A stretch of 39,477 nt of DNA from Pseudomonas sp. GD03858 (GTDB taxonomy: Bacteria > Pseudomonadota > Gammaproteobacteria > Pseudomonadales > Pseudomonadaceae): the NCBI RefSeq assembly GCF_029840925.1, contig NZ_JAOCDM010000042.1, positions 1 to 39,477 on the forward strand, given 5' to 3'. Shown piece by piece: positions 11,869 to 20,977 of the stretch; positions within the stretch are counted from its first letter, which is position 1, and every line of letters starts with the position of its first letter. A program made the translations under genes and the position numbers. Under the pieces are notes generated by a model. It was not told the DNA's origin. It did no database searches and worked only from the letters and a program-made list of their open reading frames with translations.

Positions 11869-12665
11869 CCGAGCACTACCAACACCGGGCGCGCAAGCGC
11901 TTCGGCCAGAATTTCCTGCACGACGCCGGAATCATCGACCGCATCCTGCGGGCCATCAATGCCAAGGCCGGCGAACACCTGCTGGAAATCGGCCCTGGCC
12001 AGGGCGCACTCACCGAGGGCCTGCTGGGCAGCGGCGCGCAACTGGACGTGGTGGAACTGGACAAGGACCTGGTGCCGATCCTGCAGCACAAGTTCGCCGG
12101 GCGCGGCAACTTCCGCCTGCACCAGGGCGATGCCCTGAAGTTCGACTTCAACCAGCTGGGAGTGCCCGAGCGCAGCCTCAAGGTGGTCGGCAACCTGCCC
12201 TACAACATCTCCACCCCGCTGATCTTCCACTTGCTGGATCACGCCCAGCTGATCCGCGACATGCATTTCATGCTGCAGAAGGAAGTGGTCGAGCGCATGG
12301 CCGCAGGCCCGGGTGGCGGCGACTGGGGCCGCCTGTCGATCATGGTCCAGTACCATTGCCGCGTGGAACACCTGTTCAATGTCGGCCCCGGCGCCTTCAA
12401 CCCGCCGCCAAAAGTGGACTCGGCCATCGTGCGCCTGGTGCCGCACGAAGTCCTGCCCCACCCGGCGAAAAACCCGAAGCTGCTGGAGCACGTGGTGCGC
12501 GAAGCCTTCAACCAGCGTCGCAAGACCCTGCGCAACACGCTCAAGGGCCTGCTCGACAGCCAGGCCATCGAGGCCGCCGGCGTCGACGGCAGCCTGCGCC
12601 CCGAGCAACTGGACCTGGCCGCGTTCGTGCGCCTGGCCGACAAGCTGGCTGAACAGCAAGCCTGA
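11865..12665 (+). CDS. rsmA: 16S rRNA (adenine1518-N6/adenine1519-N6)-dimethyltransferase RsmA (KsgA)
   Basis: A 266-residue SAM-dependent methyltransferase that dimethylates the two adjacent adenines in the loop of helix 45 of 16S rRNA during 30S maturation. Motifs: [10 protein letters not shown] near the start, SAM-binding [20 protein letters not shown], and the catalytic NLPYNIS. The C-terminal helical domain includes [14 protein letters not shown]. The ATG overlaps the pdxA stop by 4 bp. It is the last tightly packed gene before a REP palindrome, which separates it from apaG. Confidence 0.97.
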   Translation: MTEHYQHRARKRFGQNFLHDAGIIDRILRAINAKAGEHLLEIGPGQGALTEGLLGSGAQLDVVELDKDLVPILQHKFAGRGNFRLHQGDALKFDFNQLGVPERSLKVVGNLPYNISTPLIFHLLDHAQLIRDMHFMLQKEVVERMAAGPGGGDWGRLSIMVQYHCRVEHLFNVGPGAFNPPPKVDSAIVRLVPHEVLPHPAKNPKLLEHVVREAFNQRRKTLRNTLKGLLDSQAIEAAGVDGSLRPEQLDLAAFVRLADKLAEQQA

Positions 12666-12678
12666 TATCGCCTGTATT

Positions 12679-12756
12679 GGCCTCTTCGCGGGTAAACCCG
12701 CTCCCACAGTGACCGTGTGCGATTCCTGTGGGAGCGGGTTCACCCGCAAAGAGGCC
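12679..12756. repeat. REP-type palindrome downstream of rsmA
   Basis: A long inverted repeat with 31-bp arms at 12679-12709 and 12726-12756 and two mismatches. The arms hold the P. putida REP core ACCCGCTCCCACAG and its complement; the 16-nt loop is unrelated. It lies 13 bp after the rsmA stop in the 188-bp gap before apaG. A transcript reading from rsmA into apaG would fold here, which could reduce or stabilise the upstream mRNA. The rest of the gap has no gene. Confidence 0.88.
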
Positions 12757-12853
12757 GGTACTGATAACAAAGATCTCAAGCCCTCCCCGCTGGCCCTCCC
12801 CCCGTCCAATGGCCTAGACTGCGTTATTGCGTCAGCTCGCCCAAGGCCCTTGC

Positions 12854-13234
12854 ATGTCCGACCCCCGCTACCAGATCGACGTCAGCGTCGTGACCCGCTA
12901 CCTCAAAGAACAATCCGACCCCGAAAGCAACCGTTTCGCGTTCGCCTACACCATCACCGTGCACAACAACGGCACGGTCACGGCCAAGCTGATGTCCCGT
13001 CACTGGCGGATCACCAATGGCGATGGCGAGGTCGAGGAAGTGCGTGGCGCCGGCGTGATCGGCCAGCAGCCGTTGATCGAGCCCGGCCAGAGCCATACCT
13101 ACAGTAGCGGCGCGGTGATCAGCACGCGCGTCGGCACCATGCAGGGCAGCTACCAGATGTTCGCCGAGGACGGCAAACGCTTCGACGCCGAGATCGCCCC
13201 CTTCCGCCTCGCCGTGCCCGGTGCGCTGCACTGA
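12854..13234 (+). CDS. apaG: ApaG family protein
   Basis: A 126-residue immunoglobulin-like beta-sandwich protein of the ApaG family (about 125 residues is usual). The start at 12854 gives [17 protein letters not shown]; an earlier in-frame start would add nine residues not typical of the family. Core features are the [15 protein letters not shown] strand, the glycine-rich turn [15 protein letters not shown] and the ending [15 protein letters not shown]. ApaG is encoded beside apaH in many proteobacteria; its biochemical role is not settled, though related domains occur in eukaryotic F-box proteins. The stop overlaps the apaH ATG in TGATG. Confidence 0.95.
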   Translation: MSDPRYQIDVSVVTRYLKEQSDPESNRFAFAYTITVHNNGTVTAKLMSRHWRITNGDGEVEEVRGAGVIGQQPLIEPGQSHTYSSGAVISTRVGTMQGSYQMFAEDGKRFDAEIAPFRLAVPGALH

Positions 13235-14100
13235 TGGCGACGTATGCCGTCGGCGACCTTCAGGGCTGCCTGCAACCGCTCAAATGCCTGCTCGAGCGGG
13301 TCAGGTTCGACCCGGCGACCGACCGCCTGTGGCTGGTGGGCGATCTGGTCAACCGTGGCCCCGAGTCACTGGAAACCCTGCGCTACCTGTATTCGATCCG
13401 CCACGCGCTGGTTTGCGTGCTGGGCAATCACGACCTGCACCTGCTGGCCGCCTGGCACAACGTCGAGCGCCTGAAGAAAAGCGACACGCTGCGCGAAATC
13501 ATCGAAGCCCCGGACGCCGACCAGCTGTTCGACTGGCTGCGCCAGCAGAAACTGCTGCACTACGACGAGCCCCGGGGCATCGCCATGGTCCACGCTGGCA
13601 TCCCGCCGCAATGGACCTTGGGCCGTGCCCTGGAGCTGGCGGCGGAAGTCGAGGAGGTGCTGCGCGACGACAACCGCCTGCAGCCATACCTGGACGGCAT
13701 GTACGGCAACGAGCCGAACAAGTGGAGCAAGAACCTGACCGGCGTCGAGCGCCTGCGGGTGATCACCAACTACTTCACCCGCATGCGTTTCTGCACCGCC
13801 GCCGGCAAGCTCGACCTCAAGACCAAGGAAGGCCTGGACAGCGCGCCGAAAGGCTACAAGCCGTGGTTCGATCATCCTGACCGCCGCTCGCGCCATGTGA
13901 AGATCATCTTCGGCCACTGGGCCGCCCTCGAAGGCCGCGTCGACGTCCCCGGCGTGATCGCCCTGGACACCGGCTGCGTGTGGGGCGGCGCGATGACCCT
14001 GTACAACGTCGACAGCGGTGAATTCCACCGCTGCGACTGCACCCGCGAGGGCACCCCTCGCCCGCCCTCAACGCACAGCCCTGAAGGAACCGCCCCATGA
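13234..14100 (+). CDS. apaH: Symmetrical bis(5'-nucleosyl)-tetraphosphatase ApaH
   Basis: A 288-residue metallophosphoesterase that cleaves Ap4A to two ADP and also removes Np4 caps from RNA in enterobacteria. The three calcineurin-type motifs are visible: GDLQGC (residues 7-12), GDLVNRGP (near 38-45) and GNHDLH (near 65-70). A later histidine motif FGHWAALEG and the [12 protein letters not shown] stretch complete the metal site. It is coupled to apaG upstream (TGATG) and to glpE downstream (ATGA). The last 20 or so residues are Pro/Thr-rich and probably disordered. Confidence 0.97.
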   Translation: MATYAVGDLQGCLQPLKCLLERVRFDPATDRLWLVGDLVNRGPESLETLRYLYSIRHALVCVLGNHDLHLLAAWHNVERLKKSDTLREIIEAPDADQLFDWLRQQKLLHYDEPRGIAMVHAGIPPQWTLGRALELAAEVEEVLRDDNRLQPYLDGMYGNEPNKWSKNLTGVERLRVITNYFTRMRFCTAAGKLDLKTKEGLDSAPKGYKPWFDHPDRRSRHVKIIFGHWAALEGRVDVPGVIALDTGCVWGGAMTLYNVDSGEFHRCDCTREGTPRPPSTHSPEGTAP

Positions 14101-14426
14101 GCGAATTCAAGCGCATTTCCCCCGAGCAGGCCCTCGCGCTGCGCGCAGAAGGCGCGGTCGTGGTCGATATTCGCGACCCGCAAGCCTTTGCCGCCGGCCA
14201 CATCGCCGGCGCCACTCATCTGGACAATCACTCGGTGGCCGATTTCATCCGCAGCGCCGACCTCGACGCGCCTACACTGGTGGTCTGCTACCACGGCAAT
14301 TCCAGCCAGAGCGCCGCCGCCTACCTGGTCGGCCAGGGCTTCTCCAACGTCTACAGCATCGATGGTGGCTTCGAGCTGTGGCGCGCCACCTACCCGGCGG
14401 AAACCGCCCAGGGTAGCGCTGAATAA
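14097..14426 (+). CDS. glpE: Thiosulfate sulfurtransferase GlpE (single-domain rhodanese)
   Basis: A 109-residue single rhodanese domain. The active-site cysteine is C64 in the loop CYHGNSS, and the family stretches [15 protein letters not shown] and [12 protein letters not shown] are present. It transfers sulfane sulfur from thiosulfate to acceptors such as cyanide or thioredoxin in vitro; the physiological acceptor is uncertain. The ATG overlaps the apaH stop by 4 bp, placing it in apaG-apaH-glpE rather than with glycerol genes as in E. coli. Confidence 0.93.
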   Translation: MSEFKRISPEQALALRAEGAVVVDIRDPQAFAAGHIAGATHLDNHSVADFIRSADLDAPTLVVCYHGNSSQSAAAYLVGQGFSNVYSIDGGFELWRATYPAETAQGSAE

Positions 14427-14446
14427 TTTTTTCATTTTTGCTGCAG

Positions 14447-14463
14447 CCCGCGCTCGGCGCGGG
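14447..14463 (+). terminator. Possible weak terminator hairpin after glpE
   Basis: A 7-bp GC stem (CCCGCGC at 14447-14453, GCGCGGG at 14457-14463) with a TCG loop, 20 bp after the glpE stop. Only two T follow, so intrinsic termination would be weak; the run of T lies before the stem instead (14427-14439). It may mark the end of the apaG-apaH-glpE transcript. Confidence 0.35.
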
Positions 14464-14514
14464 TTCGCGCCTGACCTGACGAACGGTAGCAGGCGTCTTC
14501 TCGCTTCCCCGCCC

Positions 14515-14544
14515 TTGACCTTGCGTATAACCAACTATCCTTAA
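14515..14544 (+). promoter_or_regulatory. Putative sigma-S-type promoter for prkA-yeaH-spoVR
   Basis: CTATCCTTAA at 14535-14544 differs at one position from the sigma-S-preferred extended -10 CTATACTTAA. A TTGACC at 14515-14520 lies upstream, but the spacing (about 15 nt) is short for a sigma-70 promoter; sigma-S tolerates poor -35 elements. The transcript would begin near 14550 and have a leader of about 155 nt. That leader includes a small hairpin at 14571-14584 (GCCGG stem, TACA loop). The 282-bp gap between glpE and prkA contains nothing else I recognise. PrkA-type operons are sigma-S dependent in E. coli, which supports the reading. Confidence 0.5.
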
Positions 14545-14708
14545 GCCCAGGCCATCCAAAAAAGGGGAGAGCCGGTACACCGGCGTGCGGGTCATCGGTA
14601 GCGTTCCAAGGTGTTCTGGGGGGTATACAGCAATCGGCGAACCCGGTTGCATGCCAGCATCAGCTGACTGATCCGGCGTCGTCTCCACGTATCGAGCGAG
14701 GTGACGTC

Positions 14709-16631
14709 ATGAGCATTTTTAGCCACTTCCAACAACGTTTCGAGTCAACCCGCCAGGAAGAACTTTCGCTGCAGGAGTACCTCGAGCTGTGCAAAGAGGA
14801 TCGCAGTGCCTACGCATCGGCGGCTGAACGGCTGTTGCTGGCCATCGGTGAGCCGGAGCTGATCGACACCTCAACCAACTCCAGACTGTCGCGAATCTTC
14901 TCCAACAAGGTGATCCGCCGGTATCCGGCCTTTGCCGACTTCCACGGCATGGAAGAGTGCATCGACCAGATCGTTTCGTACTTCCGCCATGCCGCCCAAG
15001 GCCTGGAAGAGAAGAAACAGATCCTCTATCTGCTGGGCCCGGTGGGCGGCGGTAAATCGTCGCTGGCCGAGAAACTCAAGCAGCTGATGGAAAAAGTGCC
15101 GTTCTACGCCATCAAGGGCTCGCCGGTGTTCGAGTCGCCCCTGGGCCTGTTCAACGCCGCCGAGGATGGCGCCATTCTCGAAGAGGAATACGGCATCTCG
15201 CGGCGCTACCTGAACACCATCATGTCGCCCTGGGCCACCAAGCGCCTGCAGGAGTTCGGCGGCGACATCAGCAAGTTCAAGGTGGTCAAGCTCTACCCGT
15301 CCATCCTCAACCAGATCGCCATCGCCAAGACCGAGCCCGGCGACGAGAACAACCAGGACATTTCCGCCCTGGTCGGTAAGGTGGATATCCGCAAGCTCGA
15401 GGAGTTCCCGCAGAACGACGCCGACGCCTACAGCTATTCGGGCGCGCTGTGCCGGGCCAACCAGGGCCTGATGGAATTCGTCGAGATGTTCAAGGCGCCG
15501 ATCAAGGTGCTGCACCCGCTGCTCACCGCGACCCAGGAAGGCAACTACAACAGTACCGAAGGCCTCGGCGCGATTCCCTACTCCGGAATCCTGCTGGCCC
15601 ACTCCAACGAATCGGAGTGGCACACCTTCCGCAACAACAAGAACAACGAGGCGTTCATCGACCGGATCTACATCGTCAAGGTGCCGTACTGCCTGCGCGT
15701 CAGCGACGAGATCAAGATCTACGACAAGCTTTTGATCAACAGCTCGCTGGCCAAGGCCCATTGCGCGCCGGACACCCTGAAGATGCTGGCCCAGTTCACC
15801 GTGCTCTCGCGCCTGAAGGAGCCCGAAAACTCCAACATCTACTCGAAGATGCGCGTGTACGACGGCGAGAACCTCAAGGACACCGACCCGAAAGCCAAGT
15901 CGATCCAGGAGTACCGTGATTCCGCGGGCGTCGACGAAGGCATGAACGGCCTGTCGACCCGCTTCGCCTTCAAGATCCTCTCCAAGGTGTTCAACTTCGA
16001 CCCCCACGAAGTGGCGGCCAACCCGGTGCACCTGCTCTACGTGCTGGAGCAGCAGATCGAGCAGGAGCAGTTCCCTGCCGAAGTCCGTGAGCGTTACCTG
16101 CGCTACCTGAAGGAATACCTGGCGCCGCGCTACATCGAGTTCATCGGCAAGGAGATCCAGACCGCCTACCTGGAGTCCTACAGCGAATACGGCCAGAACA
16201 TCTTCGACCGCTACGTGCTGTACGCCGACTTCTGGATCCAGGACCAGGAATACCGCGACCCGGAAACCGGCGAGATCCTCAACCGCATCGCCCTCAACGA
16301 AGAGCTGGAGAAGATCGAGAAGCCGGCCGGCATCAGCAATCCGAAGGACTTCCGCAACGAAATCGTCAACTTCGTGCTGCGCGCCCGGGCCAACAACAAC
16401 GGCAAGAACCCCAGCTGGCTCAGCTACGAGAAGCTGCGGGTGGTGATCGAGAAGAAGATGTTCTCCAACACCGAGGACCTGCTGCCGGTCATCAGCTTCA
16501 ACGCCAAGGCCAGCAAGGAGGATCAACAGAAGCACAACGACTTCGTCACCCGGATGGTGGAGCGTGGCTACACCGACAAGCAAGTTCGACTGCTGTCGGA
16601 ATGGTACCTGCGGGTCAGGAAATCGCAATAA
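14709..16631 (+). CDS. prkA: PrkA/YeaG family serine protein kinase
   Basis: A 640-residue protein. The N-terminal AAA-like PrkA domain has a Walker A motif GPVGGGKSS near residues 112-120, and the C-terminal part is the PrkA kinase-like domain. The start at 14709 follows a GAGGTG ribosome binding site at 14698-14703. PrkA (YeaG in E. coli) is a cytoplasmic kinase or AAA protease-like regulator of the response to nitrogen starvation and stationary phase. It is nearly always encoded with yeaH and spoVR, as here. A 141-bp gap holding a complex inverted repeat separates it from yeaH, so expression may be uncoupled at that point. Confidence 0.96.
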   Translation: MSIFSHFQQRFESTRQEELSLQEYLELCKEDRSAYASAAERLLLAIGEPELIDTSTNSRLSRIFSNKVIRRYPAFADFHGMEECIDQIVSYFRHAAQGLEEKKQILYLLGPVGGGKSSLAEKLKQLMEKVPFYAIKGSPVFESPLGLFNAAEDGAILEEEYGISRRYLNTIMSPWATKRLQEFGGDISKFKVVKLYPSILNQIAIAKTEPGDENNQDISALVGKVDIRKLEEFPQNDADAYSYSGALCRANQGLMEFVEMFKAPIKVLHPLLTATQEGNYNSTEGLGAIPYSGILLAHSNESEWHTFRNNKNNEAFIDRIYIVKVPYCLRVSDEIKIYDKLLINSSLAKAHCAPDTLKMLAQFTVLSRLKEPENSNIYSKMRVYDGENLKDTDPKAKSIQEYRDSAGVDEGMNGLSTRFAFKILSKVFNFDPHEVAANPVHLLYVLEQQIEQEQFPAEVRERYLRYLKEYLAPRYIEFIGKEIQTAYLESYSEYGQNIFDRYVLYADFWIQDQEYRDPETGEILNRIALNEELEKIEKPAGISNPKDFRNEIVNFVLRARANNNGKNPSWLSYEKLRVVIEKKMFSNTEDLLPVISFNAKASKEDQQKHNDFVTRMVERGYTDKQVRLLSEWYLRVRKSQ

Positions 16632-16632
16632 C

Positions 16633-16752
16633 GCGGCAAGCGTCAAGCCGCAAGCTGCAAGCTGCCCAGCGCCGTCGCCAAGGTCGGCGCTGCAGCTTGC
16701 AGCAGCGGTGGCTGCTCTTTCTTGCAGCTTGAAGCTTGAGGCTTGCAGCTGC
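16633..16752. repeat. AGCTTGCAGC-type intergenic inverted repeats between prkA and yeaH
   Basis: The gap is almost filled with copies of a GCAGCTTGCAGC-like unit in both directions. The strongest hairpin is 16654-16703: GCTGCAAGCTGC (16654-16665) pairs exactly with GCAGCTTGCAGC (16692-16703), with an inner AGCGCCG/CGGCGCT stem and a two-base bulge. Further copies (16633-16653 and 16721-16752) can pair with each other around it. No T-tract follows. It resembles the dispersed intergenic repeats of fluorescent pseudomonads and would put a strong RNA structure between prkA and yeaH. Confidence 0.8.
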
Positions 16753-16772
16753 ATCCAGTCACCGGAGGGACC

Positions 16773-18044
16773 ATGAGCTACGTAATCGACCGACGCCTGA
16801 ACGGCAAGAACAAGAGCACGGTCAATCGCCAGCGCTTCCTGCGGCGTTACCGTGAGCACATCAAGAAGGCCGTCGAAGAGGCCGTGAGCCGTCGCTCCAT
16901 CATGGACATGGAACACGGCGAACAGATCAGCATTCCGGGACGCGACATCGACGAGCCGGTGCTGCACCACGGTCGCGGCGGCAAGCAGACCATCGTCCAC
17001 CCTGGCAACAAGGAGTTCACCGCCGGCGAGCACATCGCCCGGCCACAAGGCGGCGGCGGTGGCGGCGGCCGTGGCAAAGCCGGCAACTCCGGCGAAGGCA
17101 TGGACGATTTCGTGTTCCAGATCACCCAGGAAGAATTCCTCGAGTTCATGTTCGAGGACCTGGAGCTGCCCAACCTGGTCAAGCGCCACCTGACCGGCGC
17201 CGACACCTTCAAGACCGTGCGCGCCGGCATCGCCAACGAAGGCAACCCCTCACGCATCAATATCGTGCGCACCCTGCGCTCGGCCCACGCCCGGCGCATC
17301 GCCCTGACCGGCAGCAGCCGCGCGCTGCTGCGCGAAGCGCAGAAGGAGCTGGCCCGCCTGAAGGTCGAGGAGCCAGACAACTTCACCGACATCCAGGAAA
17401 CCGAGATCGAGATCGAGCGCCTCAAGGCACGCATCAATCGCCTGCCGTTCCTCGACACCTTCGACCTCAAGTACAACCTGCTGGTCAAGCAGCCCAACCC
17501 CAGCTCCAAGGCGGTGATGTTCTGCCTGATGGACGTCTCCGGCTCCATGACCCAGGCCACCAAGGACATCGCCAAGCGCTTCTTCATCCTCCTGTACCTG
17601 TTCCTCAAGCGGAACTACGACCGCATCGAGGTGGTATTCATCCGCCATCACACCAGTGCCCGCGAAGTGGACGAGGAAGAATTCTTCTATTCCCGCGAGA
17701 CCGGCGGCACCATCGTCTCCAGCGCCCTCAAGCTGATGCAGGAGATCATGGCCGAGCGCTACCCGGCCAGCGACTGGAACATCTACGCCGCCCAGGCCTC
17801 GGACGGCGACAACTGGAACGACGATTCGCCGATCTGCCGCGACATCCTCGCCAACCAGATCATGCCGCACGTGCAGTACTACACTTACGTCGAGATCACC
17901 CCGCGCGAGCACCAGGCGCTGTGGTACGAGTACGAGCGCATCGGCGAAGCCTTCCCCGACACCTTCGCCCAGCAGCAGTTGGTATCGGCCGGCGATATCT
18001 ACCCGGTCTTCCGTGAACTCTTCCAGCGCAGGTTAGCCACATGA
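16773..18044 (+). CDS. yeaH: YeaH/YhbH family protein (DUF444)
   Basis: A 423-residue protein starting at 16773 behind GGAGGG (16764-16769); an earlier in-frame start would add an atypical ten residues. The N-terminal half is basic and has a glycine-rich linker near residues 90-100 ([14 protein letters not shown]). The C-terminal half carries a von Willebrand A-like domain with a MIDAS-type motif DVSGSMTQ (near residues 253-260). Members act with PrkA and SpoVR; the molecular function is unresolved. Its stop overlaps the spoVR ATG by 4 bp. Confidence 0.95.
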   Translation: MSYVIDRRLNGKNKSTVNRQRFLRRYREHIKKAVEEAVSRRSIMDMEHGEQISIPGRDIDEPVLHHGRGGKQTIVHPGNKEFTAGEHIARPQGGGGGGGRGKAGNSGEGMDDFVFQITQEEFLEFMFEDLELPNLVKRHLTGADTFKTVRAGIANEGNPSRINIVRTLRSAHARRIALTGSSRALLREAQKELARLKVEEPDNFTDIQETEIEIERLKARINRLPFLDTFDLKYNLLVKQPNPSSKAVMFCLMDVSGSMTQATKDIAKRFFILLYLFLKRNYDRIEVVFIRHHTSAREVDEEEFFYSRETGGTIVSSALKLMQEIMAERYPASDWNIYAAQASDGDNWNDDSPICRDILANQIMPHVQYYTYVEITPREHQALWYEYERIGEAFPDTFAQQQLVSAGDIYPVFRELFQRRLAT

Positions 18045-19609
18045 GCGCCAGAGAACAGAGACGCCAGCCCATTTCCACCGGCTCCGAATGGACGTTCGAG
18101 CTGATCCAGACCTACGACCGCGAAATCAGTCGTCTGGCGGCCCGCTACGCCCTGGATACCTATCCGAACCAGATCGAGGTCATCACCGCCGAGCAGATGA
18201 TGGACGCCTATGCCTCGGTGGGCATGCCGCTGGGCTATCACCACTGGTCCTATGGCAAGCAGTTCCTCAGCACCGAGAAATCCTACAGCCGCGGCCAGAT
18301 GGGCCTGGCGTACGAGATCGTGATCAACTCCGACCCGTGCATCGCCTACCTGATGGAAGAGAACACCATGTGCATGCAGGCACTGGTGATCGCTCATGCC
18401 TGCTACGGCCACAACAGCTTCTTCAAGGGCAACTACCTGTTCCGCACCTGGACCGACGCCAGCTCGATCATCGACTACCTGGTGTTCGCCAAGCAGTACA
18501 TCGCCCAATGCGAGGAGCGCCACGGCATCGACGCCGTCGAGGACCTGATCGACTCCTGCCACGCCCTGATGAACTATGGCGTGGACCGCTACAAGCGCCC
18601 CTACCCCATCTCCGCCGAAGAAGAGCGCCGCCGCCAGAAGGAACGCGAGGAACACCTGCAAAGGCAGATCAACGACCTGTGGCGCACCATCCCCAAAGGG
18701 GCGGAAAAGGGCGACGAAAGAGACAACGCGCGCTTCCCCGCCGAGCCCCAGGAGAACATCCTCTACTTCATCGAAAAACACGCACCGCTGCTGGAGCCCT
18801 GGCAGCGCGAAGTGGTGCGCATCGTGCGCAAGATCGCGCAGTACTTCTACCCGCAGCGCCAGACCCAGGTGATGAACGAAGGCTGGGCGACCTTCTGGCA
18901 CTACACCCTGATGAACGACCTGTACGACGAAGGGCTCATCACCGAAGGCTTCATGATGGAGTTCCTGCAGTCGCACACCAGCGTGGTGTTCCAGCCAGGC
19001 TTCGACAGCCCCTATTACAGCGGCATCAACCCCTACGCCCTGGGCTTTGCCATGTACACCGACATCCGCCGCATGTGCGAACACCCGACGGAAGAGGATC
19101 GCCGCTGGTTCCCGGACATCGCCGGCAGCGACTGGCTGTCGACGATCAAGTTCGCCATGAGCAGCTTCAAGGACGAGAGCTTCATCCTGCAGTACCTCTC
19201 GCCCAAGGTGATGCGCGATCTGAAGTTGTTCAGCATTCTCGACGACGACCAGCGCGACGACCTGCTGGTCCCGGCGATCCATGACGAGGACGGCTATCGC
19301 ACCATCCGCGAGCAACTGGCTGCCCAGTACAACCTGGGCAATCGTGAACCCAACGTGCAGATCTGGAGCATCGACCGCCGCGGCGACCGCTCCCTGACCC
19401 TGCGCCACCAGCAACACAACCGCAAACCGCTGGGCGATTCCACCGACGAAGTGCTCAAGCACCTGCATCGCCTGTGGGGCTTCGACATCCACCTGGAGAC
19501 CGTCCAGGGCGAGCAGGTGATGAAAACCCACCACATGCCACCGCGTGGCGAGCACAGCGAAGCCGGCGACTACGGGCGCATGGACCTCGCCGTGGTGCAT
19601 CACCTCTAG
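18041..19609 (+). CDS. spoVR: SpoVR family protein
   Basis: A 522-residue protein of the SpoVR family (YcgB in E. coli). It is coupled to yeaH by an ATGA overlap. Characteristic stretches are the [19 protein letters not shown] start, a conserved [13 protein letters not shown] region and [18 protein letters not shown], rich in His and Glu and suggestive of a metal site. In Bacillus it affects spore cortex formation; in non-sporulating proteobacteria it belongs to the PrkA stress module and its biochemistry is unknown. Length is typical. Confidence 0.95.
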   Translation: MSAREQRRQPISTGSEWTFELIQTYDREISRLAARYALDTYPNQIEVITAEQMMDAYASVGMPLGYHHWSYGKQFLSTEKSYSRGQMGLAYEIVINSDPCIAYLMEENTMCMQALVIAHACYGHNSFFKGNYLFRTWTDASSIIDYLVFAKQYIAQCEERHGIDAVEDLIDSCHALMNYGVDRYKRPYPISAEEERRRQKEREEHLQRQINDLWRTIPKGAEKGDERDNARFPAEPQENILYFIEKHAPLLEPWQREVVRIVRKIAQYFYPQRQTQVMNEGWATFWHYTLMNDLYDEGLITEGFMMEFLQSHTSVVFQPGFDSPYYSGINPYALGFAMYTDIRRMCEHPTEEDRRWFPDIAGSDWLSTIKFAMSSFKDESFILQYLSPKVMRDLKLFSILDDDQRDDLLVPAIHDEDGYRTIREQLAAQYNLGNREPNVQIWSIDRRGDRSLTLRHQQHNRKPLGDSTDEVLKHLHRLWGFDIHLETVQGEQVMKTHHMPPRGEHSEAGDYGRMDLAVVHHL

Positions 19610-19619
19610 ACGCGCCCCA

Positions 19620-19663
19620 CCTCCATTGCTGGCGACAAGGTATCCTGTCGCCAGCAATGGAGG
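19620..19663 (+). promoter_or_regulatory. Perfect 18-bp inverted repeat that contains the cca ribosome binding site
   Basis: Arms at 19620-19637 (CCTCCATTGCTGGCGACA) and 19646-19663 (TGTCGCCAGCAATGGAGG) match without a mismatch; the loop is AGGTATCC. The last five bases, GGAGG at 19659-19663, are the Shine-Dalgarno of cca, 6 nt before its ATG, and pair with CCTCC at the start of the 5' arm. In a transcript read through from spoVR the hairpin would hide the ribosome binding site. The hairpin starts 11 bp after the spoVR stop and lacks a T-tract. As DNA it could also be an operator: TATCCT in the loop could serve as a -10, in which case a transcript starting after it would lack the 5' arm. Confidence 0.75.
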
Positions 19664-19669
19664 TTGCAC

Positions 19670-20890
19670 ATGCAGATCTACAAAGTTGGCGGCGCCGTGC
19701 GCGACCGCCTGCTCGGCCTACCGGTCAGCGATATCGACAGACTGGTGGTCGGCGCCACGGTCGAACAGATGCAGGCGCTGGGCTATCGCCCGGTCGGCGC
19801 CGATTTCCCGGTGTTCATCCACCCCAGGACCGGCGAGGAGTACGCCCTTGCCCGCACCGAGCGCAAGAGCGGTCGCGGTTACGGCGGGTTCACCTTTCAC
19901 GCCAGCCCCGAAGTCACCCTCGAGCAAGACCTGATTCGTCGAGACCTGACGATCAACGCAATGGCCGAGGACGATCACGGCAACCTGTACGACCCCTACC
20001 ATGGCAAGGCCGATCTCGAGCAACGCATCCTGCGCCACGTTTCGCCGGCATTCGCCGAAGATCCCCTGCGCGTCCTGCGCGTTGCCCGCTTCGCCGCCCG
20101 CTTCGCGCCACTTGGCTTTCGCGTGGCCGATGAGACCCTGGCGCTGATGCGACAGATCGCCGAGTCGGGCGAGCTGCAGGCGCTGACCGCCGAACGCGGC
20201 TGGAAGGAAATCGAACGCGCGCTGATGGAAGAGCAGCCCCAGGTATTCATCGAGGTGCTGCGTGCCTGTGGCGCCTTGAAGGAACTGATGCCCGAGCTCG
20301 ACGCCCTGTTCGGCGTGCCACAGCCGGCGGCGCACCATCCCGAGATCGACAGCGGCGTGCATACCCTGTCGGTGCTGCAACAGGCCGCCCGGCACCATCA
20401 GCCATTGACCGTGCGCTGGGCCTGCCTGCTGCACGACCTGGGCAAGGGCACCACGCCCGAGGCGGATTGGCCACGGCACATCGCCCACGAAGTGCGCGGC
20501 CTGAAGCTGATCAAAGCGGTGAACCAGCGCTTCAAGGCACCGCGCGACTGCCAGGAGCTGGCGCTGCTGGTGGGCGAATTCCACACCCACTGCCACCGCG
20601 CGCTGGAGCTGCGGCCATCGACCCTGCTCGAGCTGCTGCAGAAGTTCGATGTGTACCGGCGCCCGCAGCGGTTCGAGGAGTTCATCGCCGCCTGCGAGAT
20701 GGACGCCCGCGGCAGGCAGGGGCTGGAGGACCGCGATTATCCACAGGCCGCGTACCTGCGTGACGCGGCAAAGGTTGCCAGGGCGGTGGATGTGAAACCG
20801 CTGATCGAGCGGGGACTATCGGGACAAGCGCTGGGGGAAGCGCTGAAAGAAGAAAGGCTCCAGGCGCTCAAGGCCTACAAAGACCGTTGA
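19670..20890 (+). CDS. cca: CCA-adding enzyme / multifunctional CCA protein with HD domain
   Basis: A 406-residue class II tRNA nucleotidyltransferase. It adds or repairs the 3' CCA of tRNAs without a template. The N-terminal catalytic domain has [26 protein letters not shown] sequence with the two metal-binding aspartates in [15 protein letters not shown] and [16 protein letters not shown] follow. A C-terminal HD phosphohydrolase domain (HDLGKGTTP) gives the phosphatase/phosphodiesterase activity of the long E. coli-type enzyme (412 residues). The ATG at 19670, 6 nt after GGAGG, is preferred over a TTG two codons earlier. Translation may be controlled by the hairpin in its leader. Confidence 0.95.
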   Translation: MQIYKVGGAVRDRLLGLPVSDIDRLVVGATVEQMQALGYRPVGADFPVFIHPRTGEEYALARTERKSGRGYGGFTFHASPEVTLEQDLIRRDLTINAMAEDDHGNLYDPYHGKADLEQRILRHVSPAFAEDPLRVLRVARFAARFAPLGFRVADETLALMRQIAESGELQALTAERGWKEIERALMEEQPQVFIEVLRACGALKELMPELDALFGVPQPAAHHPEIDSGVHTLSVLQQAARHHQPLTVRWACLLHDLGKGTTPEADWPRHIAHEVRGLKLIKAVNQRFKAPRDCQELALLVGEFHTHCHRALELRPSTLLELLQKFDVYRRPQRFEEFIAACEMDARGRQGLEDRDYPQAAYLRDAAKVARAVDVKPLIERGLSGQALGEALKEERLQALKAYKDR

Positions 20891-20904
20891 TCGTACGGCC
20901 TGGT

Positions 20905-20970
20905 CCGCTCCCACAGGATTCCCACTGCCTCATGCGCGGTGCAGTCCCTGTGGGAGCGGGTTTACCCGCG
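20905..20970. repeat. REP-type palindrome between convergent cca and folK
   Basis: CCGCTCCCACAGG at 20905-20917 pairs exactly with CCTGTGGGAGCGG at 20947-20959. The right side continues as the longer REP core GGGTTTACCCGCGATGCC. It fills most of the 87-bp gap between the cca and folK stops, a typical position for REP elements, and may end or protect both transcripts. Confidence 0.85.
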
Positions 20971-20977
20971 ATGCCGC

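Noticed and set aside
12679..12756. The palindromes at 4131, 12679 and 20905 as CRISPR repeats or transposon ends
   Set aside because: They are single inverted repeats with no regular spacers and no transposase between them. Their sequence is the known REP type.
14871..17189. A 772-codon open frame on the minus strand across prkA and yeaH
   Set aside because: It runs across two certain plus-strand genes and their repeat-filled gap, has shadow-type composition and no start context.
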